Positions 23,706 through 36,746 are shown, counted from the first letter of the stretch. The stretch: DNA of 64,000 nt from Anastatus disparis (GCA_017163975.1 JAFFSR010000366.1:62001-126000); one strand, 5' to 3'. Translations and numbers: made by a program. The notes: generated from the sequence alone by a model not told the origin.

Positions 23706-24086
23706 GAGGAGGTCACGTAATTCTGTCCTTTTCTAATCAAAGAAATGATTTTTTTACAAAAACTAATAACTTTAGCAAAAAATGAAGAGAAAGCCGCATC
23801 TCGTATCAAAAAAAGCAATATTTTCTTTGATAAGAAAGAATTAATTTTATTGCTTCGTTTTCAAGAAAACCTTGAAAAACCAAATTGTCCACCCTAACCT
23901 CTATGATTTAAGTTTTTCAAGGTTTTCTTGAAAACGAAGCAATAAAATTAATTCTTTCTTATCAAAGAAAATATTGCTTTTTTTGATACGAGATGCGGCT
24001 TTCTCTTCATTTTTTGCTAAAGTTATTAGTTTTTGTAAAAAAATCATTTCTTTGATTAGAAAAGGACAGAGATACGTGACCTCCTC
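23706..24086. mobile_element. 381-bp hairpin MITE, TIR GAGGAGGTCACGTA, TTAA duplication, empty site seen
   Basis: Same family and same length as 7082-7462. TTAA flanks at 23702-23705 and 24087-24090. The paralogous uninterrupted site at 22566-22575 reads GAGTTAATGG. Confidence 0.92.
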
Positions 24087-25111
24087 TTAATGGTTCATAG
24101 GTTTATGGTTAATGGGTCTATGGTCTATGGGCATATAGTTTATGGGTTTTTGAGTTACGGGTTTATTGTTCATGGATTGTAAGTTTATAGTTTATAGGTT
24201 AATGGTTAATGACCTTATGGGTTTATAGTTTTTGGGATCATGGATATAAGGTTTAAGAATTTATAATTTATGGGTTCATGGTTTATAGATCTATGGTTGA
24301 TGAGTTTATGGTTTATAAGTGTATGGTTAATGGGTTTATGGTTTATGGTTTAATGGTTTATAGATCAATGATTTATGAATTTAAGGTTCATATGTTTATG
24401 GTTTTTAGGTTTATGGTTTATGAGTTTATACGTTATGAGTCTACGGTTTGTGGGTTTATGGGTTAAAGTGTTTATAGTTTATGGTTTATGAGTTTATGGT
24501 TTATAGGTCTGCGGTTTATGGGTCTATGGTTTATGGTATATAGGTATATGGGAGTCCGGTTCATGGGTTTATAGTTTATGAGTTTATAGTTTATGGGTTT
24601 ATGGTTTATAAGTTATGCGTTTATGGTTTAGGGGTTTATGGTTCATTAGTTGATGGGTTTATAGTACATGGGTTAATGATTTATAGGTCTTTGGTTTATG
24701 AGTTAATGGTTTATATGTTTATGGTTCATGGGTCTATAGTTTGTGGGTTCATGGTTATTGCGTTTATGGGTTCATTTCTTATGGGTTTATGGGTTCATGG
24801 TTTAGGTGTTTAAAGTTAATGGGCCATGGATATAAAATTTTCGAATTCATACATGGGCTAATGGTTTTTGGGTCTATAGTTTATGCTTCCATGGTTTTCA
24901 GCTTACGAGTTTATGGTTTACGGATTTATGGTTTATGGGTCTATGGTTTATGGGTTTATAGTTTACGGTTTATGGGTTTATGGTTTATGAGTTTATTGTT
25001 TATGGGTATATAGTTTACGGTTTGTGGGTTTATGGTCTTATGTGTTTATGGATTTTTGGCAAAGAGGTTTTTGGTCTATGGGTTTATTCCTCATGGACTG
25101 TGATCGATCTG

Positions 25112-25260
25112 CCCTTAGTGGATTTTCGGTAGAACTAAAAAGCAACAAAAATGCATCGGTTTAAATTTGTAAAAACAGTTGGAACTTTCCAACACATTTA
25201 AAAAAATTAATTCTGATGTGATTGTTATTAAAAAAAATTATAAAATATTTCTGAGAAAAG
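25112..25260 (+). other. Candidate left terminus and 5' region of the ISL2EU-type transposon
   Basis: CCCTTAGTGGATTTTCGG begins at 25112, just after array B degenerates and 149 bp before the THAP start codon. It resembles the terminus CCCTAGTGGAAAATTCAGG of the element at 32370. It is a candidate transposon end. No matching right end is visible in the window, and the flanking dinucleotide is TG. Confidence 0.4.
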
Positions 25261-25407
25261 ATGGTTTATTATTGTAGTGTAGAAAATTGTGAAAATAGAA
25301 CAGCAGTGAAAAAAAAATAACATTTCATTATTTACCTAAGCATCCATTAGTTAGACAGCAATGGTTAAATTGGTTAGAAAGCGTCAACATAACCAAAAAA
25401 AGGAGAA
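25261..25407 (+). pseudogene. First half of THAP domain of the transposase, interrupted at 25408
   Basis: ATG at 25261 opens MVYYCSVENCENRT, the start of a THAP zinc finger (C-x4-C in this copy), a DNA-binding domain found in P-type and related transposases. A shift within the A-run near 25310 moves the frame. The following residues FHYLPKHPLVRQQWLNW, then ESVNITKKRR, are typical THAP, with the conserved P and W. The sequence breaks after AGG AGA A at 25407, where the 34-kb block begins. The second half (KYVYRCSHHFTSADF) is at 59587 onward and continues the codon exactly if the block and one AA are removed. Confidence 0.85.
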
Positions 25408-28400
25408 CCCACACAGCATGGAAGGTTTCAGAGAAAGTTTCAATGAAACCTTTCTCCAAAAGGTTCCTGCAAGCTTGCAGTAACCTTGTATAAAGCTTTC
25501 AAAAGATTACGCGAAAGATATCAATGAAAGATTATGGCAAGTTTATGGCAAGCTTACGCAACACCTTACTAAAATAGAATTGTGTATAGTTTCATGAAAC
25601 CTTTCAACAACCTTGCTGTAAGCCTTTATTTAAAAATTCGTAGAACTTTCAAGAAAGATTCCAATGAAGGTTCTAGTAAGGATACAAAAACCTTTTTTAG
25701 AAACCTTAGATAAACATTCAGAAACTTTTTTAGATAAGGTTTCAGAAGAGTTGCAGAAAACTTTCATTGTAAGCTTTCTGAATATTTGAAGGAATCTTTC
25801 ATTAAAGGTTCCAGCAAGATTACAGTAAGCTTTATTTGAAAGCTGAACAAAAATTTCAAAAAACCTTCCAAAAAAGTTGCGGCAAGGTTATAAGAACCTT
25901 TTCTCAAAAGCTGAACGAAACTTTAAAGAAACTTTTCCGTAAAACGTTTCTGCAAGGTTGCAGGAAACTTTTATTATAAGCTTTACAAATACTTTAAGAA
26001 ATATTTCATAAAAGGTTCCAGCAAGATTATAGTAGCTTTTTCTCAAAGACTGAGCGAAACATTAAAACAACTTTTTTAAAAAGGTTTCGGCAAGCATGCA
26101 GGAAACTTTCATTGTGAGCTTCCTGATTATTTAAAGCAATCTTTCATAAAAGGTTCCACCAAGATTACAGAAGTTTATTTTCAAAAGCTAAGCAAAACTT
26201 TCAAGGAACCTTTCGAGAAAAGTTCCAGCAAAGTTACAGAAACTTTTTGCCAGGAGCTGAGCAAAACTTTAAAGAAACTTTTACGTAAAAGCTTTCAGCA
26301 AGGTTGCAGAAAACTTTCATTATAAGCTTTACAAATACTTCTAAAAATCCTTCATAAAAGGTTGCAGTAAGATTACAGAAGGCTTTTTTTGAAAGATGAT
26401 CAAACCTTTGCAGGAATTTTAAAAAGAAATTTTTGGCAAGGTTGCAGAACACTTTCATTGTAAGCTTTCTGAATATTTAAAGGAATCTTTCATAAAAGGT
26501 TCCACCAAGATTACAGAAATCTATTTTCAAATGCTAAGCAAAACTTTCAAGGAACCTTTCGAGAAAAGTTCTAGCAAAGTTACTGTAACTTTTGGTCAGG
26601 AGCTAAGAAAAACTTTGAAGAAACCTTGCCGAAGAAGGTTTTTGCAAGATTGCAGTAAACTTTCATTGCAAGCTTTAGAAATACTTTTAAAAATTTTTCA
26701 TAAAAGGTTGCAGTAAGATTACAGAAGGCTTTTTTTGAAAGATGATCAAACCTTTGAAAGAATTCTAAAAAGAAAGTTTCGGCAAGGTTGCAGAATACTT
26801 TTATTATAAGCTTCCTGAATATTTAAAGGAATCTTTCATAAAAGGTTCCACCAAGATTACAGAAATCTATTTTCAAATGCTAAGCAAAACTTTCAAGGAA
26901 CCTTTCGAGAAAAGTTCTAGCAAAGTAACTTTAACTTTTGGTCAGGAGCTAAGAAAAACTTTGAAGAAACCTTTCCGAAGAAGGTTTTTGCAAGATTGCA
27001 GTAAACTTTCATTGCAAGCTTCAGAAATACTTTTAAAAATCTTTCATAAAAGGTTGCAGTAAGATTACAGAAGGCTTTTTTTAAAGATGATCAAACCTTT
27101 GAAAGAATTGTAAAAAGAAAGTTTCGGCAAGGTTGCAGAATACTTTCATTATAAGCTTCCTGAATATTTAAAGGAATCTTTCATAAAAGGTTCCACCAAG
27201 ATTACGGAAATCTATTGTCAAAAGCTAAGTAAAACTTTCAAGGAACCTTTCGAGAAAAAATCTAGCAAAGTTACTGTAACTTTTTGTCAGGAGCTACGAA
27301 AAACTTTGAAGAAACCTTTCCGAAGAAGGTTTTTGCAAGATTGCAGTAAACTTTCATTGCAAGCTTTAGAAATACTTAGTGAAATTTTTAATAAATGATT
27401 TCAGCAAGATTACAGAAACCATTGTTTAAAAGCAATGCAGTACTTTTAAGAAGCCTCCCAAAAAAGATTTCAGCAAAGTTACAAAAACTATTGGCCAGGA
27501 GCTGAGCAAAATTTTAAAGAATCTTTTCCTTAAAAGGTTTTTGCAAGGTTGCAGATAACTTTCAATGTAAGCTTTACAAATACTTTTAAAAATATTTCAT
27601 AAAAAGTTACAGCAAGATTACAGAAGCTTTTTCTGAAAGCTATGCGGTAATTTCAAGATACCTCTCGAGAAAGGTTTCGGCAAAGTTACAGGAACTTTTT
27701 GCGAGGAGCGGTGCAAAACTTGAAAGAAACTTTTGCGAAAAAGGTTTCTGCAAAGTTGCAGGAAACTTTTATTATAAGCTTTACAAATACTTTTGAAAAT
27801 CCTTCATGAAAAAAGGTTTGAGCAAGGTTACAGAACACTTTCATTGTAAGCTTCCTGAATATTTCAAGGAATCTTTCCTAAAACTTCCCACGAAGATTAC
27901 ATAAATTTTTTTCAAAAGCTAAGCAAAACTTTCAAGGAAACTTCCGAGAAAAGTTCCAGCAAAGTTACAGCAACTTTTTGTCATGAGCTAAGAGAAACTT
28001 TAAAGAAACCTTTCATAAGAAGGTTTCTGCAAGATTGGAGAAAACTTTTATTGTAAGCTTTACAAATATTGCAAGATTGCAGTAAACTTTCATTGCAAGC
28101 TTTAGAAATATTTTTAAAAATCTTTCATAAAAGGTTGCAGTAAGATTACAGAAGGCTTTTTTTGAAAGATGATCAAACCTTTGAAAGAATTTTAAAAAGA
28201 AAGTTTTGGCAAGGTTGCAGAACACTTTCATTGTAAGCTTTCTGAATATTTAAAGGAATCTTTCATAAAAGGTTCCACCAAGATTACAGAAATCTATTTT
28301 CAAATGCTAAGCAAAACTTTCAAGGAACCTTTCGAGAAAAGTTCTAGCAAAGTTACTGTAACTTTTGGTCAGGAGCTAAGAAAAACTTTGAAGAAACCTT

Positions 28401-31400
28401 TCCGAAGAAGGTTTTTGCAAGATTGCAGTAAACTTTCATTGCAAGCTTTAGAAATACTTTTAAAAATTTTTCATAAAAGGTTGCAGTAAGATTACAGAAG
28501 GCTTTTTTTGAAAGATGATCAAACCTTTGAAAGAATTCTAAAAAGAAAGTTTCGGCAAGGTTGCAGAATACTTTCATTATAAGCTTCCTGAATATTTAAA
28601 GGAATCTTTCATAAAAGGTTCCACCAAGATTACCAAAATCTATTTTCAAATGCTAAGCAAAACTTTCAAGGAACCTTTCGAGAAAAGTTCTAGCAAAGTA
28701 ACTTTAACTTTTGGTCAGGAGCTAAGAAAAACTTTGAAGAAACCTTTCCGAAGAAGGTTTTTGCAAGATTGCAGTAAACTTTCATTGCAAGCTTCAGAAA
28801 TACTTTTAAAAATCTTTCATAAAAGGTTGCAGTAAGATTACAGAAGGCTTTTTTTTAAAGATGATCAAACCTTTGAAAGAATTGTAAAAAGAAAGTTTCG
28901 GCAAGGTTGCAGAATACTTTCATTATAAGCTTCCTGAATATTTAAAGGAATCTTTCATAAAAGGTTCCACCAAGATTACGGAAATCTATTGTCAAAAGCT
29001 AAGCAAAACTTTCAAGGAACCTTTCGAGAAAAGTTCTAGCAAAGTTACTTTAACTTTTTGTCAGGAGCTACGAAAAACTTTGAAGAAACCTTTCCGAAGA
29101 AGGTTTTTGCAAGATTGCAGTAAACTTTCATTGCAAGCTTTAGAAATACTTAGTGAAATTTTTAATAAATGATTTCAGCAAGATTACAGAAACCTTTGTT
29201 TAAAAGCAATGCAGTACTTTTAAGAAGCCTCCCAAAAAAGATTTCAGCAAAGTTACAAAAACTATTGGCCAGGAGCTGAGCAAAATTTTAAAGAATCTTT
29301 TCCTTAAAAGGTTTTTGCAAGGTTGCAGATAACTTTCAATGTAAGCTTTACAAATACTTTTAAAAATATTTCATAAAAAGTTACAGCAAGATTACAGAAG
29401 CTTTTTCTGAAAGCTATGCGGTAATTTCAAGATACCTCTCGAGAAAGGTTTCGGCAAAGTTACAGGAACTTTTTGCGAGGAGCGGTGCAAAACTTGAAAG
29501 AAACTTTTGCGAAAAAGGTTTCTGCAAAGTTGCAGGAAACTTTTATTATAAGCTTTACAAATACTTTTGAAAATCCTTCATGAAAAAAGGTTTGAGCAAG
29601 GTTACAGAACACTTTCATTGTAAGCTTCCTGAATATTTCAAGGAACCTTTCCTAAAACTTCCCACGAAGATTACATAAATTTTTTTCAAAAGCTAAGCAA
29701 AACTTTCAAGGAAACTTCCGAGAAAAGTTCCAGCAAAGTTACAGCAACTTTTTGTCATGAGCTAAGAGAAACTTTAAAGAAACCTTTCATAAGAAGGTTT
29801 CTGCAAGATTGGAGAAAACTTTTATTGTAAGCTTTACAAATATTGCAAGATTGCAGTAAACTTTCATTGCAAGCTTTAGAAATATTTTTAAAAATCTTTC
29901 ATAAAAGGTTGCAGTAAGATTACAGAAGGCTTTTTTTGAAAGATGATCAAACCTTTGAAAGAATTTTAAAAAGAAAGTTTTGGCAAGGTTGCAGAATACT
30001 TTCATTATAAGCTTCCTGAATATTTAAAGGAATCTTTCATAAAAGGTTCCACCAAGATTACAGAAATCTCTTTTTAAATGCTAGGCAAAACTTTTAAGGA
30101 ACCTTTCGAGAAAAGTTCTAGCAAAGTTACTTTAACTTTTGGTCAGGAGCTAAGAAAAACTTTGAAGAAACCTTTCCGAAGAAGGTTTTTGCAAGATTGC
30201 AGTAAACTTTCATTGCAAGCTTTAGAAATACTTTTAAAAATCTTTCATAAAAGGTTGCAGTAAGATTACAGAAGGCTTTTTTTGAAAGATGATCAAACCT
30301 TTGAAAGAATTTTAAAAAGAAAGTTTCGGCAAGGTTGCAGAATATTTTCATTATAAGCTTCCTGAATATTTAAAGGAATCTTTCATAAAAGGTTCCACTA
30401 AGATTACGGAAATCTATTTTCAAAAGCTAAGCAAAACTTTTAAGGAACCTTTCGAGAAAAGTCCTAGCAAAGTTACTTTAACTTTTTGTCAGGAGCTACG
30501 AAAAATTTTAAAGAAACCTTTCTGAAGAAGGTTTTTGCAAGGTTGCAGCAAACTTTCATTGTAAGCTTTAGAAATACTTTGTGAAATTTTTAATAAATGA
30601 TTCCAGCAAGATTACAGAAACCTTTGTTTAAAAGCAATGCAGTACTTTTAAGAAGCCTCACAAAAAAGATTTCAGCAAAGTTACAAAAACTATTGGCCAG
30701 GAGCTGAGCAAAATTTTAAAGAATCTTTTCCTTAAAAGGTTTTTGCAAGGTTGCAGATAACTTTCAATGTAAGCTTTACAAATACTTTTAAAAATATTTC
30801 ATAAAAAGTTACAGCAAGATTACAGAAGCTTTTTCTGAAAGCTATGCGGTAATTTCAAGAAACCTCTCGAGAAAGGTTTCGGCAAAGTTACAGGAACTTT
30901 TTGCGAGGAGCGGTGCAAAACTTGAAAGAAACTTTTTCGAAAAAGGTTTCTGTAAAGTTGCAGGAAACTTTTATTATAAGCTTTACAAATACTTTTGAAA
31001 ATCCTTCATGAAAAAAGGTTTGAGCAAGGTTACAGAACACTTTCATTGTAAGCTTCCTGAATATTTCAAGGAATCTTTCCTAAAACTTCCCACGAAGATC
31101 ACATAAATTTTTTTCAAAAGCTAAGCAAAACTTTCAAGGAAACTTCCGAGAAAAGTTCCAGCAAAGTTACAGCAACTTTTTATCATGAGCTAAGAGAAAC
31201 TTTAAAGAAACCTTTCATAAGAAGGTTTCTGCAAGATTGGAGAAAACTTTTATTGTAAGCTTTACAAATACTTTGTGGAATCTTTCATAAATGATTTCAG
31301 CAAAAATACAGAAAACTTTGTTTGGAAGCTGAGCAAAAAATTTAAAACGACTTTTAAGTAAAGGTTTCGGAAAGGATGCAGTAAACTTTTATCGTAAGCT

Positions 31401-32369
31401 TTCTGAACAAATTTAGGAATCTTTTCTGAAAGGTTCTAGCAAGATTACAAAAACCTTTTTTTGAAAGCAAAGCGGCTTTTTCAAGAAACCTCCCGAAGAA
31501 GGTTCCAGCAAAGTTACAAAAACTTTTAGCCAGGAGCTAAGCAAAACTTTAAAGAATCTTTTCCGAAAAGGGTTTCTGCAAGGTTGCAAAAAACTTTCAT
31601 TATAAGCTCTACAAATACTTTTGAAAATCGTTCATAAAATGTTACTGCAAGATTACAGAAGGCTTTTCTCGAAAGAAGATTAAAACTCTGAAGGAACTTT
31701 AAAATAATGGTTTCGGCAAGGTTGCAGAACACTTTTATTGCAAGCTTCCTGAATATTTAAAGGAATCTTTCATAAAAGGTCCTACCAAGATTACGGAAAT
31801 CTATTTTCAAAAGCTAAGCAAAACTTTCAACAAACCTTCTCTCATGGAAGGTTCCAGCAAGATTACAGTAACCTTTATTTGAAACCTAATCGAAAATTTC
31901 AAAAAACCTTCCAAAAAAAGTTGCAGCAAGGTTATAGAAACCTTTTCTCAAAAACTAAACGAATCTTTAAAGAAACTTTTCCGGAAAACGTTTCTGCAAG
32001 GTTTCAGAAAACTTTTAGTATAAGCTTTACAAATACTTTAAGAAATATTTCATAAAAGGTTCCAGCAATATTATAGTAGCCTTTTCTCCAAGACTGAGCA
32101 AAACATTGAAAAAACTTTTTTAAAAAGGTTTCAGCAAGGATGCAGGAAACTTTCATTGTGAGTTTCCTGATTGATTAAAAATATCTTTCATAAAAGATTC
32201 CACTAAGATTACGGAAATCTTTTTGCAAAAGCTAAGCAACACTTTCAAGAAGCCTTCCAAGAAACGTTCCAGCAGAGTTACAGAAACTTTTTGCCAGGAG
32301 CTGAGCGAAACTTTAAAGAAACTTTTCGGAAAAAACTTTCTGCAAGGTTGCAGAAAACTGTTATTATAA
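25408..32369. repeat. Satellite array C with 346-bp and 1774-bp higher-order repeats
   Basis: Basic repeats of roughly 80-120 bp carry motifs such as AAAGGTTCCACCAAGATTAC, TTTCGAGAAAAGTTC, AGGAGCTAAG and AAGGTTGCAG. Between about 26.4 and 31.3 kb they are organised in higher-order copies offset by 1773-1774 bp (for example 26531, 28304, 30078). Within these, sub-blocks are offset by 346 bp (26531/26877, 28304/28650). The 60-75-codon frames seen on both strands repeat with the same periods and are not genes. Confidence 0.9.
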
Positions 32370-33134
32370 CCCTAGTGGAAAATTCAGGATAAAAATATGC
32401 TTAGTAAATTAGGGGCTAGCGATATCTTGTCACGACGCAATCACGATAAATAACCGATATATACGCGATGAAATATTGAAAACATTAATTACAATTTCGT
32501 ATATTAAAGAACATAACCCTAAAAACAATTAATTAAAACCTTTTTTGATATTATATTTTGAACCCGAAATTTCTTATTTAACCATTTCTAATTATATTTT
32601 TTTATTAATTTTATATTTTGAAAATAAATTATCATCGAAAAAAATCTTGCATGAAGTGGGCTTGAACCAGATTCCTCGAGCATGCAAAGTGTGAACGTTA
32701 TCGACTGCGCCATGATGACATGCTGTCAATAAATTTTCGAATGGTCTACATATGTTACACAATTTGGTCGAAAATTTTAAGTTTATGATTAAATTTACAG
32801 ATCATCGACTCGATATTATTATTTGAAAAAGTAAAATTTATTGTATGCATAGTAAAATTTATTATGTGCATAATTATTATTTATTATTTGTTTCATCATT
32901 TCTTTTTCCATTCAGGGTATTACATTTCCTTATCTATTATTTATTATATATTTTTAGTTAAATTAAATTTTTTATTATGTTTCTTAGATAAAATATAATT
33001 TGGAGGTTGACGTTATCCTCCCGATACCATCGGAATAATTGATGAACCGGTGTTAGGGTTTATCGCGATATCGATCAGCATAAGATCGCGACCGCCGGTA
33101 TATACTGATTATTTGCTTAACGTTTTTACCAGGG
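32370..33134. mobile_element. 765-bp element, ends CCCTAGTGGAAA / TTTTTACCAGGG, AA duplication, carries a tRNA-like segment
   Basis: Inserted in array C. The flanks TTATTATAA and AAGCTTTAC join to TTATTATAAGCTTTAC, the exact array consensus (for example near 25975), when the element and one AA are removed. The termini match as CCCT(A/G)GT(G/A)(G/A)AAA. The interior contains a minus-strand tRNA-Ala-like sequence and a GATATCG/CGATATCG-rich right part. No protein coding. Confidence 0.88.
32650..32720 (-). tRNA. tRNA-Ala(TGC)-like sequence, probably a pseudogene or Pol III promoter
   Basis: On the minus strand: an A-box-like TGGCGCAGTCGATAACG, an anticodon arm CTTTGCATG giving loop TTTGCAT (anticodon TGC), and a B-box GGTTCAAGCCC. 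Spacing is that of a tRNA. Acceptor and D-stem pairing are poor, so charging is unlikely. It sits entirely inside the transposable element at 32370-33134, which suggests a captured tRNA or a SINE head. Confidence 0.5.
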
Positions 33135-35075
33135 AAGCTTTACAAAAACTTTCAAGGAACCTTTCGAGAAAATTTCTAGCAAAGTTACAGTAACTTTTTG
33201 TCAGGAGCTAAGAGAAACTTTAAAGGAACCTTTCTGAAGAAGGTTTCTGCAAGGTTGCAGTAAACTTTCATTGTAAGCTTTACAAATACTTTGTGAAATC
33301 TTTTATAAATGATTCCAGCAAGATTACAGAAACCTTTGTTTGAAAGCTGAGCAAATATTTTAAAACGACTTTTAAGAAAAGGTTTAGGAAAGGATGCAGT
33401 AAACTTCTATCGTAAGCTTCCTGAACAAATTTAGATATCTTTTTTAAAAGGTTCCAGCAAGATTATAAAAACCTTTTTTTGAAAGCAATTTGGTACTTTC
33501 AAGAAACCTCCCGAAAAAGGTTCCAGCAATGATTTAGAAACCTTCTCTCGGAAGCTGAGTGAAACTTTACCAAAAAAGGTTTTGGCAAGACTGAAAAACT
33601 TTTGTGGTATGCTCTACGAAGGAATCTTTCAAGAAAAGTTGCAACAATATTGCGGAAACTTTTTGTTGAAAGCTAAGCAAAACTTTAAAGAAACTTTTTA
33701 AAAGAGGTTTTTGCAAGGTTGCAGAATACTTTTATTGCAAGTTTTACGAATGTTTTAGGGAATCTTTTATAAAAGGTTCACAGAAACTTTTACTTGAAAG
33801 CTGTGTGAAACATTCAAGAAACTTTTCCAAAATAAGGTTTCTGCCAAGTTGTACAAAACTTTCATTGTAAGCTTTAGGAATATTTTTAGGAATTTTTTAT
33901 GAAAAGGTCTTAGCAAGATTACAAAAAATTTTTTATTTGTAAGGTAAGCGGAACTTTCGAGAGTCCTTTTAAGGAATGTTCTATGAGAGTTTTAGAATTT
34001 TTTTTTTCAGAAGTTGAGCGGAACTTTGAAGAACTCTTTGCATGATTGCATAAAACTTTCATAGTAAGCTTTACGAATATTTTAAGGAATTTTTTATAAA
34101 AAGTTGTGAAATTATTGAAACTTTTTTTTTTAAAGGTGTGCGAAACTTTATGAAACTTTTCGGGAAAGGTTCTAGCAAATTTACAGAAACTTCATCTCGG
34201 AAGCTGAACCAAACTTTAAAGAAACTTTTCAAAAAAGGTTTTTGCAAGGTTACAGAAAACTTTCATCAGAAAGCATTCAATAAGGTTTACGAATATTTTA
34301 AAGAATCTCCGATGAAAGGTTCCAGTAAGATTACAGAAACCTTTTCTCGAAAAGTGAGTGAAACATTGAGCAAATTTTTTAAAAAAGGTTCCTGCAAGGT
34401 TGCAGGAATCTTCCATCGTAAGCTTCACGAATATTTTTAGAAAACTTTCATGTGAAATTCGAGCAAGATTACAGAAACCTTTTCTGGAAGCTAAGCGAAA
34501 CTTTTAAGAAACCTTCCGAGAAAGGTTCCTGCAAAATTATAGAAACCTTTTTTCGGATGCTGACCAAAACATTAAAGAAACTTTTCCAAAAAAGGTTTCT
34601 ATGAGGCTACAGAAAACTTTCATTGTAATCTTTATAAATATTTTTAGAAATCTTTCATGAATGATTCTAGCAAGATTACAGAAACCTTTTCTCGAAAGCT
34701 AAGTGAAACATACAAGAAACTTTTCAAAAAAGGTTTCTGCATGGTTGCAGAAAACTTTTATTATAAGCTTCACGAATATTTCAAGAAATCTTTTGTAAAA
34801 GTTTCCAGCAAGATTATAGAAACCTTTATTTAAAAGTTTAGCTGAACTTTCAAGAATTTTTCTGAAAAAGCTTCTCGCTAGGTTGCGGTGAACTTTCATT
34901 GAAAGCTTTACGAGTATTTTAAGAAATCTTTTATAAAAGATTTCAGCAAGATTACAGAAATGTTTTTTCGAAATCTAATCGCAACTTTTAATAAACTTTT
35001 CAAAAAAGATTCAAAAAACATTTCTTCGAAAGTTAAGCGAAATTTTCAAGATTTAATAAGATTATTAAGATATAA
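33135..35075. repeat. Satellite array C, continued
   Basis: Array resumes after the 765-bp element with more diverged units (AAAGGTTCCAGCAAGATTAC, AAGCTTTACGAATATTTTAAG). It fades near 35075 into AT-rich sequence without a terminal repeat. Confidence 0.85.
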
Positions 35076-35373
35076 TAATTCCCTAAATTATTTATTGATT
35101 ATTACATTTGCATTATTTATTTGATGCTAATTTTGAAGCGCAAAAAGTTATATTAACTAATCAGAATATTTTTTTATTTATTATTTTATTTTTATTTGAA
35201 AAAAAACAATTGTATTAAAAATATTCATATAAATAAAGAATTTTAAATTCTTTTAAAAATTTATGTATTTATTATAAAATGATGTTTTTAGTTGGACAGT
35301 TTCAAGAAGTCGTTATTGCAAATAGTCTAATTAAATAGCATTTTTAAATTTTCCTCTATGCAATCAGAGGCTG

Positions 35374-36743
35374 GGGGCTTATTCAGTAATATCGTAACGT
35401 CTAACGGCAACCTTAACGCCGACGCGCGCATGCGTAGTAATTATTTTTCAGCAAACACTATCGAATATCGCGAACGTTATCAGAGATCATGTTTACTCAA
35501 CGATAAAAATCTTCTAAACTGAAGCGCTAAGTCGATTTTATCGACAAATTTTACAACCAACTTGAAGCTTGGTTGTAAATCGTAAGTTAAACTGTTAAAC
35601 TTTATATTATGCATGACATGTATATACATTGACAGAAAAGATTTCTCGAATCAAAAGAATTACTCCGATTTGATGTGATCATTTAGATAGAAAAATAATT
35701 TCTTAGATGTAGGCAACTAGATGTTTAAATTAATTTCTTGCTTCACAGATTTTAAGTTATATCCAAGAGATATCTTTTCTGTCAGCGTAATAAAGCGAAC
35801 ATCATTTTATTATTATTTACATTAGTGATCATAAAAATTATTTGTAATCATACATGATTAAATGATAATGTATAATTTTAAATTCAATTAGATCTGCAGG
35901 TTTTGAAGTGACTTATATGTACTTCAATAAAAACGAACAGAAAAAAATAATCTAAATATTGTTTTAAATAAACTTATCTTATCACCTATAAACAACGTTT
36001 TTTAATAAAATTATATATTAATCTAAATTTGCATTTTATATTCTATATCAACAACAATAGTTACTCGATTGAATTGTTAAGTTTGCTGCAGAACTTAGAA
36101 AAATAGGTTTTCAAAATTTCGTCTTTCAAAATGAAAATGTTGGCTTGGATAATGTTGAGTTAGAAGAATATATAATAGAAATATAAATACAGATTTATTT
36201 TAAATATGAATTTTAGATATTGTGCGTTTTAAGGCAAATACTGTTAAAATTCATTTTTTCTATATATTGGAATTTAAAATGAATGGATTATGACATTTTT
36301 TCTAATTATTATTTTGGATGTATAATTATTAACATATAAAATTAAACAAATTATAAAATATTACTTAAATTTTCAGAATGTCCCAATCAACTGTCCATTT
36401 TAAATTCTGATACTGAATGTGTGGAGAACACAAGATCTAATATAAATCTACAGAAAGACTAGTAAAATTGTAATTTATTTGCGTATAAATATGTAAAAAA
36501 CTTAAAAAAACAATTTCTTTTGGAAAAATGTTAATTTTGATGTAATAATTATTTAAAATTATTTTAATTTGGAATATTTATGTTATAAATGTCTGTTGTA
36601 AATGTCTGTTGTAAAAGATTTAATAATAAACTAAAACATTTTTTCATGTGTGTTTATCGATTACTTAAAAGAGTAGAGTCCTTAACGCTTTTCGATGTCG
36701 AAACGTTCAATCGTTATCGTTAAAAAGTTAGTGAATAACCCCA
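35374..36743. mobile_element. PIF/Harbinger-like non-autonomous element 2, CTG target duplication
   Basis: Ends GGGGCTTATTCAGTAAT and TTAGTGAATAACCCCA, flanked by CTG (35371-35373 and 36744-36746). It is homologous over its length to the 16876-20389 copy in reverse orientation but lacks that copy's two large insertions, so it acts as an empty-site control. It retains the small TA MITE at 35627-35787. No coding capacity. Confidence 0.85.
35627..35787. mobile_element. 161-bp TA MITE (CATTGACAGAAAAGATTTC)
   Basis: Copy of the MITE at 19967-20134, located at the homologous position of the second Harbinger-like element. TA on both sides. Confidence 0.8.
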
Positions 36744-36746
36744 CTG

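Larger units (their letters stand above)
20525..25080. repeat. Array B, 15-bp GGGTTTATGGTTTAT minisatellite
   Basis: Imperfect tandem 15-bp units (GGTTTATGGTTTATG and variants) on the plus strand, almost devoid of C on that strand. The unit is five codons, which creates false MVYGF-like reading frames. Within it a segment of about 1 kb is duplicated (21212-22600 versus 22683-23705). Two TTAA MITEs interrupt it at 21324-21705 and 23706-24086, one in each copy. The final 200 bp become degenerate. Related repeats reappear at the right edge of the window from about 63943. Confidence 0.92.

Noticed and set aside
20532..25013. Reading frames rich in MVYGF repeats, resembling a low-complexity secreted or structural protein
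   Set aside because: They follow the 15-bp array unit, occur in several frames, and lack stable ends or a signal peptide. Explained by the repeat.
20525..25080. Telomere or subtelomere repeat
   Set aside because: The unit is not TTAGG or a known telomeric motif, is degenerate, and is interrupted by insertions. A telomeric origin cannot be supported.
26234..34899. 60-100-codon frames on both strands of array C, some near-identical
   Set aside because: Spacing equals the array periods, frames overlap antisense, and no start context or motif is present.
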